64,000 bases of DNA, taken from the NCBI RefSeq assembly GCF_014648355.1, contig NZ_BMQY01000005.1, forward strand, positions 496,001-560,000, in the 5' to 3' direction. The notes below the pieces were generated by a model that worked only from the letters and a program-made list of their open reading frames with translations, had not been told where the DNA came from and searched no databases. The stretch comes from Couchioplanes azureus (GTDB lineage: Bacteria > Actinomycetota > Actinomycetes > Mycobacteriales > Micromonosporaceae). Of this stretch, positions 25,191 to 33,379 are shown piece by piece; position 1 is the first letter of the stretch; the number at the start of each line of letters is the position of its first letter. A program made the position numbers and the translations under genes.

Positions 25191-25240
25191 ATGCCAACCC
25201 GTGCCAGGCAGTACCACCGGCTACCAACCCGTGCCAACGT
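25191..25240. repeat. five 10-bp-phased degenerate repeats (cluster 2)
   Basis: A second block array at 25191, 25201, 25211, 25221 and 25231 has the same GTRCCAACCC-like consensus in the same orientation, 70 bases from cluster 1. Head-to-tail repeats at 10-bp steps are bound by MerR-like/excisionase proteins of the Xis/BldC type. The gap 25055-25444 holds no gene that I can support. Confidence 0.7.
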
Positions 25241-25444
25241 CTCACCGAGCAAATACCGAGCATTCGTATGGCGACAGAGGGGCAAGCTGCGCCTTGCGCT
25301 GCCGCCTCCGGCGACACCCGCGGACGGGTGTGAGCTGGTGCGGGCAGTTGTCGAGAAGGTGGATTTCCACCCCGTTACAGCGCGATGATCCGCACCGGGG
25401 TGCGAGGTTCACCGATGGGGCATTAATTGCTAAAGTGCCCCGAC

Positions 25445-25993
25445 ATGACCGGAGCGCTGGTGCTTCGCCCTGCCTGGCGGGAGATTGTTCTCGCGGGCGC
25501 TACCGTCCTGCTGACCATTGACAGCTTCCTGCCCTGGTACACGCAGCGGTGGTCGACCCAGCACCTTGCGACGGGACGCACCACTCAGCACGCCGTGACT
25601 GCATCCGCATGGTCGAGTTCAACGGGCTGGTCGATCGGCGTCCTGTTGACCGTCGCCGCCGCTACCGGCTGGCTGCTCTGCCGCCGCAGTCCGTCGCTGC
25701 GCCGCGCAGCACAAGTAGCCTGCCTCGTCGCCGCCCTCGCCGCCCCGGTCGTCACCGCCAAGGCATGGCTTGAAATCCCGTCGGCGGCGGAGGCCGCCAG
25801 CGGCCCACTCGCGTTCCAGCCGCTCCCCGCCTCCGGCACCTACCTTGGACACGTAACCCGCGACGCTCTCACCGCACGAGAGCTGAACGTGAGCTGCGGC
25901 TTCTATATCGGCACCGCACTCATGATCATTGTTGCTCTTTGTCTAGCCTCCTGGCTTATGCCTCGACCGTTCCTGACGCCGGCGCACTCGTGA
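25445..25993 (+). CDS. four-helix membrane protein, unknown function
   Basis: A 182-aa integral membrane protein with hydrophobic segments near residues 10-30, 62-80, 90-108 and 155-176. A Thr/Trp/His-rich extracytoplasmic loop lies between the first two, and a Pro/Ala-rich loop between the third and fourth. The opening ALVLRPAWREIVLAGATVLL and F-L-P-W-Y resemble small conserved actinobacterial membrane proteins, but I cannot name a family. ATG 25445 has no clear Shine-Dalgarno; a TTG at 25427 in the same frame is possible. Confidence 0.65.
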   Translation: MTGALVLRPAWREIVLAGATVLLTIDSFLPWYTQRWSTQHLATGRTTQHAVTASAWSSSTGWSIGVLLTVAAATGWLLCRRSPSLRRAAQVACLVAALAAPVVTAKAWLEIPSAAEAASGPLAFQPLPASGTYLGHVTRDALTARELNVSCGFYIGTALMIIVALCLASWLMPRPFLTPAHS

Positions 25994-26255
25994 TCTCGAC
26001 GCCCAGGCGGTCTTGCATCAACGCTGATGAACTCTTGCGCCAGCAACGATGGACCTGGTGACGGCTATCCAGTTCGCCGTGACGGCATATGGTCGTTTCG
26101 CCTTGAATTGCACTGCAGCGGGCCTCTTGCGTGTCGCCTGCTTGGCTTTGACCAGCGTGCTCGCTGCTGAACTCTGGCCGCACGGCGGCGCCTGAGACGT
26201 CGCCTGCCTCCCCGGCTGTGGAAGGAATGTCGGTGGTCGCCATTAGCGTGTTCCT

Positions 26256-26471
26256 ATGGCTGTCCCCATGGACCGAGCAAGGGACCTCGCGGCTGCCCTG
26301 CGGGGTACCGCCCTACAGTTCACCACCAGACGTCGACCCGAGCCCGGCACGCAGGCGTGGAAGCTTGCCGGGCAACAGATGGCCATGGGAGAAGCCTCCA
26401 GTGCGAACAGTGGGCGGCTCGCTATCGCCTTCACCCGAGGCGATGAGTGGTTCCTACACGACCGCCCCTAG
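26256..26471 (+). CDS. small hypothetical protein
   Basis: A 71-aa frame opening M-A-V-P-M-D-R-A-R-D-L-A-A-A-L, with moderately G/C-biased third positions, lower than the flanking core genes. No family, no membrane segment and no strong ribosome-binding site. It lies in the lower-GC patch between the tRNA and the RHS toxin. A leftward 95-aa frame starting at 26243 competes for the same upstream bases; at most one is likely to be real. Confidence 0.35.
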   Translation: MAVPMDRARDLAAALRGTALQFTTRRRPEPGTQAWKLAGQQMAMGEASSANSGRLAIAFTRGDEWFLHDRP

Positions 26472-26549
26472 CGCTTTTCGACTGTTCCCTCGCAGAGGCC
26501 ACCATGAACGGATGGAGGCTTCTTCGCGACAGGGCTTTCTGGCATCAGA

Positions 26550-27059
26550 TCACAGGAGAGATTCCAATTCAAGCAGGCCGTCCCTGATTGCCAACGGAAT
26601 TTCTGCACTGAATGGCCGGGCGGCGATGATCAGAGATCTTGACGCCTCAACAATCTCATCCGGCTCGTCTAGGCGCAGGAGCAATTCCTCCAGATTATCT
26701 ACATCGCCATCAACCTCTGCGGCAGCGCGGCCTTGGAGTTGATGCGCCTGCTGCGCCATCCTAATAAGTTTTATGAGTCGCTTGGCAGAACCATACACCG
26801 TCAGGAAATTGACCGTGTTTACAGTCGGCGAACGGCTCGCTTGAATCGCCCCGCGCAGAGCGTTATCAATTCCCTCGCACAGCATCGCAAGGCCTACGAC
26901 TGCACTCCTCAACTCGGATTCACTCGCATCTGCGCTGGAACGAGAGGCGGGAGCGTGCCTAGAGACGTGCCCATTGGCGGCCATAGCTTTGGCGACACGA
27001 TCGACTGCCGTGTCGAACGCCGACCCGTAGGACCAAACAACTTCTCGAACGTCGCCCAT
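26550..27059 (-). CDS. presumed immunity protein of the RHS toxin
   Basis: A 169-aa, mostly alpha-helical acidic protein that I do not recognise. It starts M-G-D-V-R-E-V-V-W-S-Y-G 36 bases after the RHS toxin stop on the same strand. That is the invariant position of antidote genes in RHS/CDI systems. Base composition is lower in G/C than the surrounding chromosome, like the toxin tip, in keeping with the two having arrived together. It contains a long Leu-rich helical segment (near 125-165) and no cysteines critical for metal binding. Confidence 0.55.
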   Translation of the reverse strand: MGDVREVVWSYGSAFDTAVDRVAKAMAANGHVSRHAPASRSSADASESELRSAVVGLAMLCEGIDNALRGAIQASRSPTVNTVNFLTVYGSAKRLIKLIRMAQQAHQLQGRAAAEVDGDVDNLEELLLRLDEPDEIVEASRSLIIAARPFSAEIPLAIRDGLLELESLL

Positions 27060-27095
27060 ATCTCCATCCAGAATCTTGATCCGCCCGTGGCTACG

Positions 27096-30000
27096 TTACC
27101 AGTCTTCAGGAAAAGTACTCGGATTGGCCGTGATGTCAAGCCACGGAAGAAATGCTTTGCAGTGCCTCTCACACGGTGCCATGGGCGTCCCGTGCGGCTT
27201 CCCGAAAGCGCCATCAACGGTCACTGACCTCATTGTTGAACCCCGAAACTCAAGACCCTCGTCGACCGCCTGAGAAATACAATTCAGCTCCGCGCATTTC
27301 ATGTGCCGCTGATTACCCGTGGCGGATTTATAGTCATTTACCAGGCCCCGGATGTTCTCGTTCGGCTGCCCGTTATGTCCATAAATTTTGCGGCCACTCG
27401 GAGTGGTCATCTCGGTGGCCACTTTGATGGCATGTCCGTTCGCGGCCTTCTTCCCTTTAACGCTATCGGCGTAATCGAGAAGCGGGTCACGCGGAGGAGC
27501 GGTCTTGATTCCCTTAACGCCGGGCAGCTTAGCGCCCTTGCCACCGGCGAACAGGAGCGCGATGGCCCCGAGCACGTACGTGCCGTGGTCGGCTCTCTCT
27601 TCGGCGGTGTCCGCGGTGACTGCGGCTTCGCCTTCTTCCCAAAGACCCTTCAGCATGTTCCAGGCCCCACCGGGCATGCCGGGTCCCGAGAAGGTCCATT
27701 TGGCCTGGTCCCAGAGGATGTCCCCGTAGGTCATTTCGCCGCGCTGATAGGCAGCGGCGTTCTCGTTGGCTCGATTGATGCCGTCCTGGGCGAACGAGTA
27801 GATGCCTTTGACGACGCCTACTGTCGAGTCGTACGACAACCTGGCGTTGCCCCTGAGCACACCCTGCACGGTCCCGATGAAGCCGCCGCCACCGGAGCTG
27901 GTCCCGCTACTGCCGGAACCGCCTCCCCCGCCGCCGGCGCCGGCGGTTTCCTTGAGCTGGGCGCCGCGGTTTCCGTAGAAGTGGGTGTCGTCGCGCAGGC
28001 CGGTGGGGTCGCTGTGACCGATCGGGTCGTTGCCGGAGTACGAGTAGGCGTTCCACTGTTGCGGGTCGTTGAGGTCCTGGACGGGGTCGACGGAGATGAA
28101 ACGGCCCAGCACCGGGTCGTACTCGCGGGCGCCGATGTGGGTCAGACCGGTGGGATCGACGTCTCCGCCGACGAAGCCCTTGTTGTTGGGCCAGACAGGG
28201 TTGTCGCCGCGGGGACTGCCGTAGGGCTGCTGCCGCCGGATGGTGACTTTTTGGGTGTACGCGTTGACGGCTGTCTGCTGGGTGCCCTGGTGGTCGTTGA
28301 AAAGCCAGGTCAGGCTCTGGTGACCGCCGGTACGGGAGGCGACGGTGGCGCCGTTGAAGCTGTAGTAGCGGGTGCCGGTCACGGACATGCTGCTGCCGGA
28401 GCCGGTACGGCGGAGCTCCATGCCGGGCAGGTAGAGCGTGGTGCCGTCGGCGTCACGGCGGATCAGCCGGGTGCCGCCCGCGTCGTACAGGTTGGTGGTG
28501 GTCTTGCCGCCTTCTACGACCTTGACCGGCTTTCCCTCGGCATCCCAGGTCAGGGTCTGACCCGCGGTGGGGCCGGGGCGTGTGGTCATGTTGCCGGCGC
28601 TGTCGTAGCCGTACGCGACGGTGGTGCCGGTGGTCTGCCCCGGCTGGGTGGTCGTCATCGACGTCACCGCGTGCGGTCGCACGACGCTGGCTCCGGGGGT
28701 GGGTACCGCGTAGGCGCGGGCGGTGTCACCGGCGGCGGTGTGGGAGACCTCCTTGGTGCGGTTGCCGATCCGGTCGATGGTCCAGTCGAGCCAGTACGGG
28801 GCCGGGCCGCCGAGGTTCGCCGTCGACCGTTCCGCCTTACAGTCCACGCCGGTCTTCGGCGTCCACGCCGAGGTGAGCCGCTGCAGGTGGTCGTACGCGA
28901 AGCACTGGGTGTCGGCCTGCCCGACCTGTGGGGTGTCGGCGATGGACAGCGGAGCGCCGGCGTTCTCGTAGGTGTAGGTGCGCTCGGCCACGGTGCCGGT
29001 CGCGGTCTCGGGCTTGACCCTGACCTTGTGGATGCGGCGGGTGTCCAGCTCGTAGTCGAAGCTCTGCTCCGCGTAGACACCGCCACCGATCTTCATTGTG
29101 GTGACGGTCGGTTCGCCGTAGCTGCTGTACTGCTGTCTCGCGACGTAGGCCGCGATGGTCGGAAGATTCGTTTCCAGGCTGCCAGGTAGTCCGGACGTCC
29201 GGTCATAGGTGGTGGTTATCGTCTCGGTGGTTTGGTCGCCGCCCCCCGGATAGGTGAGTTCCGTGGGCGCACCGGTATAGGACGAGTATCCGTGGCCGTA
29301 GACGTAGGTACCGGCGAGACCGGTCTCCACCGCCGGAATGATCCAGTGCTCGCCCGAGATTTGGTACCGGAAGTTGTAGCGGCGGGCCTGCCATTTGTAG
29401 GCGTTGCCGTTGTCGTAGCGGATCGCCTCGGTCATCTGGCCCTTGATCGGTTCGCCGTCGTAGTAGCGGTCGTACTTCCACTCCGCTCGCTTGTTGGCGT
29501 CGGCCACGGCGTCGTCGTAGACGGCGGTCTTGCGGCCCAGCGCGTCGTAGGTGTAGGCGAGGACCTCGTTACGGGCGTCGGTGGTTCTGACCAAGTCGCC
29601 GGCGTCGTTGTAGGCCGAGGTCGTGGTGCCCTTGTCCGGGTCACGGGACTCGATCGTGTGGCCGCGCATGTCGTACTTGTAGGTCCACTGGTTGCCGGCA
29701 GTATCCGTCACCGTGGTGAGCTGGTCCTTGCCGTTGTAGCCGTACTTGGTGGAGTCGTAGGCGCCGTTGACCCCGGATGCGGTGGTGTACTGCCGCAGTT
29801 CCACCTTCCGCCCGAGGGCGTCGGTGATGGAGGTGGTCGTCGTGCCTCCCTTGGGCGGTACGACGGTGGTCCGGTCGCCCTCGTAGGAGGTGGTGGTGCG
29901 CCACTTCTCCACGATGTTGGTGACGCCGTCCCCGGATCGGAAGATGGCGTTGGTGGGCCGCCCGGCGCGGTCGTAGAGGGTGAGGCCTTGCGACGGCACG

Positions 30001-30320
30001 GACCACTCGGGTTCCCACCACAGGGTGCTGGAGGGCTCCCCGGGCTCGGCGTGCGCGCCGAAGGTCATCTCGGCGCGGCCATGGCCGTCGTAGAGGGTGT
30101 CCGTGACGACTCTGCCACCGCCGACGGCGGCCTTCTGGGTCTGCCGCGGGCGGAGCATTCCGTCGTAGATGGCGTAGGACACCTCGGTGCCGCCGGCGGA
30201 GTTGAACGTCTCGGTCTTGACGTACGGATAGTTCCGGCGGTTGGCGTCGAACCCGTAGGTGTAGCGCAGTGCCGGCTTGTTCGGGAACTCCGCACGCGGC
30301 CATCCCTGGTCCCAGACCAT
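27096..30320 (-). CDS. RHS-repeat toxin with C-terminal deaminase-like tip (5'-truncated)
   Basis: A 1074-aa frame. Residues 1 to about 770 carry RHS/YD repeats (Y-D-x-x-G-R, Y-x-Y-D-x-x-G-N) and end in the RHS core hallmark R-F-I-S-V-D-P and D-P-x-G-x-x-D-P-T-G-L. A Gly/Ser linker and a variable C-terminal region follow. The tip has K-C-A-E-L-N-C, then, 40 residues later, A-P-C-E-R-H-C, the zinc and proton-shuttle layout of YwqJ-like toxin deaminases, though the cysteine pair is spaced C-x3-C, not C-x2-C. In-frame RHS-type sequence continues upstream of ATG 30320 to about 30440 (K-L-T-D-Q-N-G-R-I-N-E-A-V-Y-D-P-L-G-R) without a start codon, and the N-terminal export half is missing. Expression is therefore uncertain. 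An immunity gene follows. Confidence 0.75.
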   Translation of the reverse strand: MVWDQGWPRAEFPNKPALRYTYGFDANRRNYPYVKTETFNSAGGTEVSYAIYDGMLRPRQTQKAAVGGGRVVTDTLYDGHGRAEMTFGAHAEPGEPSSTLWWEPEWSVPSQGLTLYDRAGRPTNAIFRSGDGVTNIVEKWRTTTSYEGDRTTVVPPKGGTTTTSITDALGRKVELRQYTTASGVNGAYDSTKYGYNGKDQLTTVTDTAGNQWTYKYDMRGHTIESRDPDKGTTTSAYNDAGDLVRTTDARNEVLAYTYDALGRKTAVYDDAVADANKRAEWKYDRYYDGEPIKGQMTEAIRYDNGNAYKWQARRYNFRYQISGEHWIIPAVETGLAGTYVYGHGYSSYTGAPTELTYPGGGDQTTETITTTYDRTSGLPGSLETNLPTIAAYVARQQYSSYGEPTVTTMKIGGGVYAEQSFDYELDTRRIHKVRVKPETATGTVAERTYTYENAGAPLSIADTPQVGQADTQCFAYDHLQRLTSAWTPKTGVDCKAERSTANLGGPAPYWLDWTIDRIGNRTKEVSHTAAGDTARAYAVPTPGASVVRPHAVTSMTTTQPGQTTGTTVAYGYDSAGNMTTRPGPTAGQTLTWDAEGKPVKVVEGGKTTTNLYDAGGTRLIRRDADGTTLYLPGMELRRTGSGSSMSVTGTRYYSFNGATVASRTGGHQSLTWLFNDHQGTQQTAVNAYTQKVTIRRQQPYGSPRGDNPVWPNNKGFVGGDVDPTGLTHIGAREYDPVLGRFISVDPVQDLNDPQQWNAYSYSGNDPIGHSDPTGLRDDTHFYGNRGAQLKETAGAGGGGGGSGSSGTSSGGGGFIGTVQGVLRGNARLSYDSTVGVVKGIYSFAQDGINRANENAAAYQRGEMTYGDILWDQAKWTFSGPGMPGGAWNMLKGLWEEGEAAVTADTAEERADHGTYVLGAIALLFAGGKGAKLPGVKGIKTAPPRDPLLDYADSVKGKKAANGHAIKVATEMTTPSGRKIYGHNGQPNENIRGLVNDYKSATGNQRHMKCAELNCISQAVDEGLEFRGSTMRSVTVDGAFGKPHGTPMAPCERHCKAFLPWLDITANPSTFPEDW

Positions 30321-30442
30321 GGAGGTGCGGCCGAGCGGGTCGTAGACGGCCTCGTTGATCCGGCCGTTCTGGTCGGTGAGCTTCGTCGGTGCCGCCCTGC
30401 TGCCGGCCGCCGCCGGAGCGGCAGTGCAGGTCTCCAGGGTGT

Positions 30443-30595
30443 GTGCAGATCCGCGGTACGGTCCACGCCCCCGACGGTGAAATCGCCGTCAGCGGCGCCC
30501 AGAGCGTGGTGCGATGTGGGATGTTCGCGCAGACCATCAAGATCAGCGGGGCGGAGAGCCACGTGGAGGTCGACGAGGCATGCATCCGTCACTGA
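30443..30595 (+). pseudogene. 3' fragment of a polymer-forming/pilus-associated type protein
   Basis: The frame from 30443 reads V-Q-I-R-G-T-V-H-A-P-D-G-E-I-A-V-S-G-A-Q and ends at TGA 30593-30595. The G-T-x-x-A-P-x-[GA]-x-[IV]-x-[VL]-S-G pattern is that of beta-helical C termini found in some pilus-assembly and bactofilin-like proteins. It lacks everything upstream, because homology switches at about 30440 to the opposite-strand RHS gene. It overlaps the start of the following lipoprotein gene, as an intact upstream operon partner would. Family assignment is tentative. Confidence 0.45.
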
Positions 30596-31194
30596 GACGG
30601 CCGGGACTCGGCGCGGCCGGAATCGCCCTCGCGGCGGTCACCGGCTGCGCCGCCCCCGGCGGCGGGTCACCCGACGTGCCCTGCGGAGGCATCCCCGCCA
30701 GCCGTACCGAAGTCGGCAAGTCGAACTATGACTTCGCGCCCGACGTCGCGTCGTTCACCACCACCGGCGGCGCCCTGTACGTGAGCGTGCACGACCTCCA
30801 CCGAAATCCCACTCTTCCCTTGCCCAAGGCGTCGCCAGGCCACCGTCTACATCGGCCCTGTCGACACCCCACCCCTGGTGGACCCGCACAAGAACCCGAC
30901 CTCGATCGGCTGGACGGTGCTCGTCACCGAGAACCACTACCGATCATTGGATGTCCCGGCCGGCCGGTACTGGGTGGCGACCGACTGGCCCGGCGACATC
31001 GAACTGATGAGCTGCACACCCGGCGCCCTCACCGGCACGCCGGCACCACCCCGCTCCTTTCCTCCGACACCATCGACGCGGCTGAGCTGACCACGCTCGG
31101 CACCGATCATCTCTACGTGCTTGTTCAGGCATGCAACCGTCTTCGCACCCATCGAGCAGGACTGTCACGCACTAGGCCTGGGGTGCCGTTCTGA
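30580..31194 (+). pseudogene. frameshifted lipoprotein gene
   Basis: The frame from ATG 30580 starts as a lipoprotein (basic start, hydrophobic core, lipobox L-A-A-V-T-G-C at residue 22) and gives sensible sequence to about 30800. From about 30830 to 31040 the sensible protein sequence is in the +1 frame (A-T-V-Y-I-G-P-V-D-T-P, then VAGRYWV-like D-V-P-A-G-R-Y-W-V-A). It then returns to the first frame (S-S-D-T-I-D-A-A-E-L-T-T-L-G-T-D-H-L-Y-V). Two indels are needed, so it is either a decaying gene or a locus with sequence errors. Family not recognised. Confidence 0.5.
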
Positions 31195-31293
31195 TCCCTG
31201 AAGACCGCAGGTCCAGGGTGGGGATACCGGTCCGGGCGAAACGGAAGGTCAGGACAGGTAGGATGCCGTCGATATCTACAGCGGGGGATTTCG

Positions 31294-32466
31294 ATGTCAC
31301 GTAGATTCTGGGCGGCCCTGCTTCTCTCGGCCGCCACCATCATCGCTGCCACGGCCGTCGCTGGTCCCGCTGCGGCGGCGAGCTACGGGTGGGTGACCGC
31401 GGGCGCCTCCACGGTCTCGTTCTCGGCCGACACCAAGGCCAGGAACAAGGTCGTGATCACCCGCTCCGGGCGGACTGTCACGATCGACGATCGGGTGGCT
31501 GTCAAACCCGGCAGGAACTGCAAGCAGGTCAGGGGCGACAAGACCCGGGTCCGTTGCAGGACGACGAGGACACCCGCCAAGGTGGTCGTCAGGCTCTACG
31601 ACAGGGACGACTCGGTGGACAACAAGAGCGACCTCAGGATGGAGGCGTACGGCGGCGCGGGCAACGACAAGCTCATCGGCGGCCCGAAGGCCGATGTCCT
31701 GCACGGCGAGGACCTCTGCGAACCGGCGGCCGGCAACGACAAGATCTACGGCAAGGGCGGCAGCGACCTGATCTACGCCGGCGACGGGTCCGACTACGTC
31801 TCCGCGGGTGACGGCGACGACCGGGTCCTCGGCGACAGCGACTGCATCGACGCGCGCGACCGCGCCGGCAACGATGTGATCCACGGCGGCAACGGCGTCG
31901 ACGACCTCTTCGGCGACAACGGCAACGACCAGCTGTACGGCGGCAACGGCAACGACTTCCTCAACGCCTGGTACGGCGCGGACCGCATCGAGGGTGGCGC
32001 CGGCAACGACCAGCTGTACGGCGACCCCGACGACCGCAAGGTCTACGCCGACGTGCTGCTCGGTGGCACCGGTCGGGACCTGGTCGACTACCAGGGCTAC
32101 CGGAAGCCCCTCGCCGTCTCCCTGAACGGCGTGTCCCGTGACGACGGTGTGGCCGGCGAGCACGATACCGTCGGCGCCGACGTGGAACTCCTCAACGGCG
32201 GCTCGGGCAACGACCGCCTTGCCGGCAACGCGGCGGCCAACGAGATCAGCGGCCTCGACGGCAACGACGCCATCCTCGGCGCCGGCGGCAACGACGACTT
32301 GCGCGGCGACGACGGCGACAACAAGCTCTACGGCGAGGACGGGGACGACATCCTCTCGGTCTACACCGGCGCCAGCTTCCTCGATGGCGGCGCGGACAAC
32401 GACGTGTGCAGCGGCCGATACGAGACCGTCACCCTGATCTCCTGCGAGAACTTCCAGCCCTGGTGA
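31294..32466 (+). CDS. secreted RTX-type calcium-binding repeat protein
   Basis: A 390-aa exported protein. The signal peptide is at residues 1-28 (A-G-P-A-A-A). A domain of about 85 residues with two cysteines follows. Residues about 115-380 are hemolysin-type nonapeptide repeats (G-G-x-G-N-D-x-[LI]-x, about 15 copies, e.g. LYGGNGNDFLNAWYGADRIE) that fold into a calcium-loaded beta-roll. Proteins of this type without a catalytic domain are common on actinobacterial surfaces. There is no type I secretion signal; export is probably by Sec. It shares a GTGA overlap with the next gene. Confidence 0.85.
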   Translation: MSRRFWAALLLSAATIIAATAVAGPAAAASYGWVTAGASTVSFSADTKARNKVVITRSGRTVTIDDRVAVKPGRNCKQVRGDKTRVRCRTTRTPAKVVVRLYDRDDSVDNKSDLRMEAYGGAGNDKLIGGPKADVLHGEDLCEPAAGNDKIYGKGGSDLIYAGDGSDYVSAGDGDDRVLGDSDCIDARDRAGNDVIHGGNGVDDLFGDNGNDQLYGGNGNDFLNAWYGADRIEGGAGNDQLYGDPDDRKVYADVLLGGTGRDLVDYQGYRKPLAVSLNGVSRDDGVAGEHDTVGADVELLNGGSGNDRLAGNAAANEISGLDGNDAILGAGGNDDLRGDDGDNKLYGEDGDDILSVYTGASFLDGGADNDVCSGRYETVTLISCENFQPW

Positions 32467-32996
32467 CACACCATCGACCACCCCGGAGGTTGCCGACGGT
32501 CGGGCTGGCCGCGGCCGCGGCGTTTGCGGCCGCCACCGCCTGGCATGCTCGGCAGCACCAGCTACTGCCTTCCTGCACTGCCAGAGCAGCCACCTACACG
32601 GAGCTTGGCGCAACGCTCGACAGCTACAAGAAGGCATGCCTGGTCCTGCTGGTCGCGTCACTCATTTCGCTCGCGACCGCGGCCACGGCCCTGCGCCCCG
32701 TCGTCCGGTCGCGGGAAGGGTGGCAGCTATGGATCGTGCTTGCCGGCAGTTTCGTCGTGTCCGTCGGTTACCGCTGGACGCAAGCCGTGGCGAATCATGG
32801 TGCCGGCGGCTATGTCCTGGTCAACGCCGACGCGCGGCCGTCCGTCGAGCACGTCGCCGCATGGACCGCGGCGGCCGACCGGTGGCCTTACCCGGCTCCC
32901 GGGCCGATCGGTGTCACCCTTGCGATCCTGCTACTGGTGGTCCATGCGGTGCTCGTCCGTGGCCAGCTGTTCTCCGGCACCACGGGCCGGAGGTAA
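32463..32996 (+). CDS. three-helix membrane protein, unknown function
   Basis: A 177-aa membrane protein with hydrophobic segments near residues 12-28, 60-82, 92-108 and 150-168. The start GTG 32463 overlaps the stop of the RTX gene (GTGA), showing translational coupling. The extracytoplasmic loop between segments 1 and 2 has two cysteines that may pair. No family is recognised; the tight coupling suggests a role in anchoring or exporting the RTX protein. Confidence 0.65.
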   Translation: MTHHRPPRRLPTVGLAAAAAFAAATAWHARQHQLLPSCTARAATYTELGATLDSYKKACLVLLVASLISLATAATALRPVVRSREGWQLWIVLAGSFVVSVGYRWTQAVANHGAGGYVLVNADARPSVEHVAAWTAAADRWPYPAPGPIGVTLAILLLVVHAVLVRGQLFSGTTGRR

Positions 32997-33379
32997 CGCA
33001 CCGACAGCGACGTCAGAGCTGCACTTCCGGAGGAGTGACGCAGGCGGTCTGCGGCAGCTGCGCGGCGTGCGCCCAGTGGGGCCCCCGCGTCTGATCAGCC
33101 CGGGAGCACCTCCGGGCTGATCACGCGCAGGGGGAGACTCAGGACTCGGTCAGTGCCGGCACGGCTCGCCGCTTCGGCGACCGGGATGGTCGGCGCCGAA
33201 CGGCGCGGCACGGCGGCCGAACGGCTTCCCCTCGCCGGGGTCGGCCGTTCGGGCCGTTCGCGCCGCACGGGTGCGATGTCCGGCGTTTTCCCTCTTCAGT
33301 GCCCCTCTCCGAGGGCGTTTGGGCTCCTACGATGACGCCGTCGCGACCGACCAAGACATCGTCCACGTAGGAGCCCATC
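32997..33379. other. 383-base intergenic region rich in inverted repeats
   Basis: Apart from the terminator at 33092-33123, it contains repeated CGAACGGC/GCCGTTCG elements: 33197-33204, 33218-33225 and the complementary 33244-33251. These can pair in several ways. No gene is supported here. The promoter of the von Willebrand A protein must lie in the last 120 bases. Confidence 0.5.
33092..33123. terminator. hairpin terminator after the RTX/membrane-protein operon
   Basis: A perfect 12-bp stem (33092-33103 with 33112-33123) with an 8-base loop, 96 bases beyond the stop codon. Confidence 0.65.

Noticed and set aside
25956..26243. Leftward 95-aa frame with C-S-A-I-Q-G-E-T-T-I-C and H-x-V-H-R-C-W, possibly zinc-binding
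   Set aside because: Third-position G/C is only moderate, the ribosome-binding site is weak, the frame overlaps the end of the membrane-protein gene and competes with the frame starting at 26256. No family recognised.
24982..31194. Intact integrative element inserted at the tRNA-Arg gene
   Set aside because: No integrase, excisionase or replication gene, and no second copy of the tRNA 3' end is visible in the window. Only the low-GC patch and phased repeats hint at a past event.
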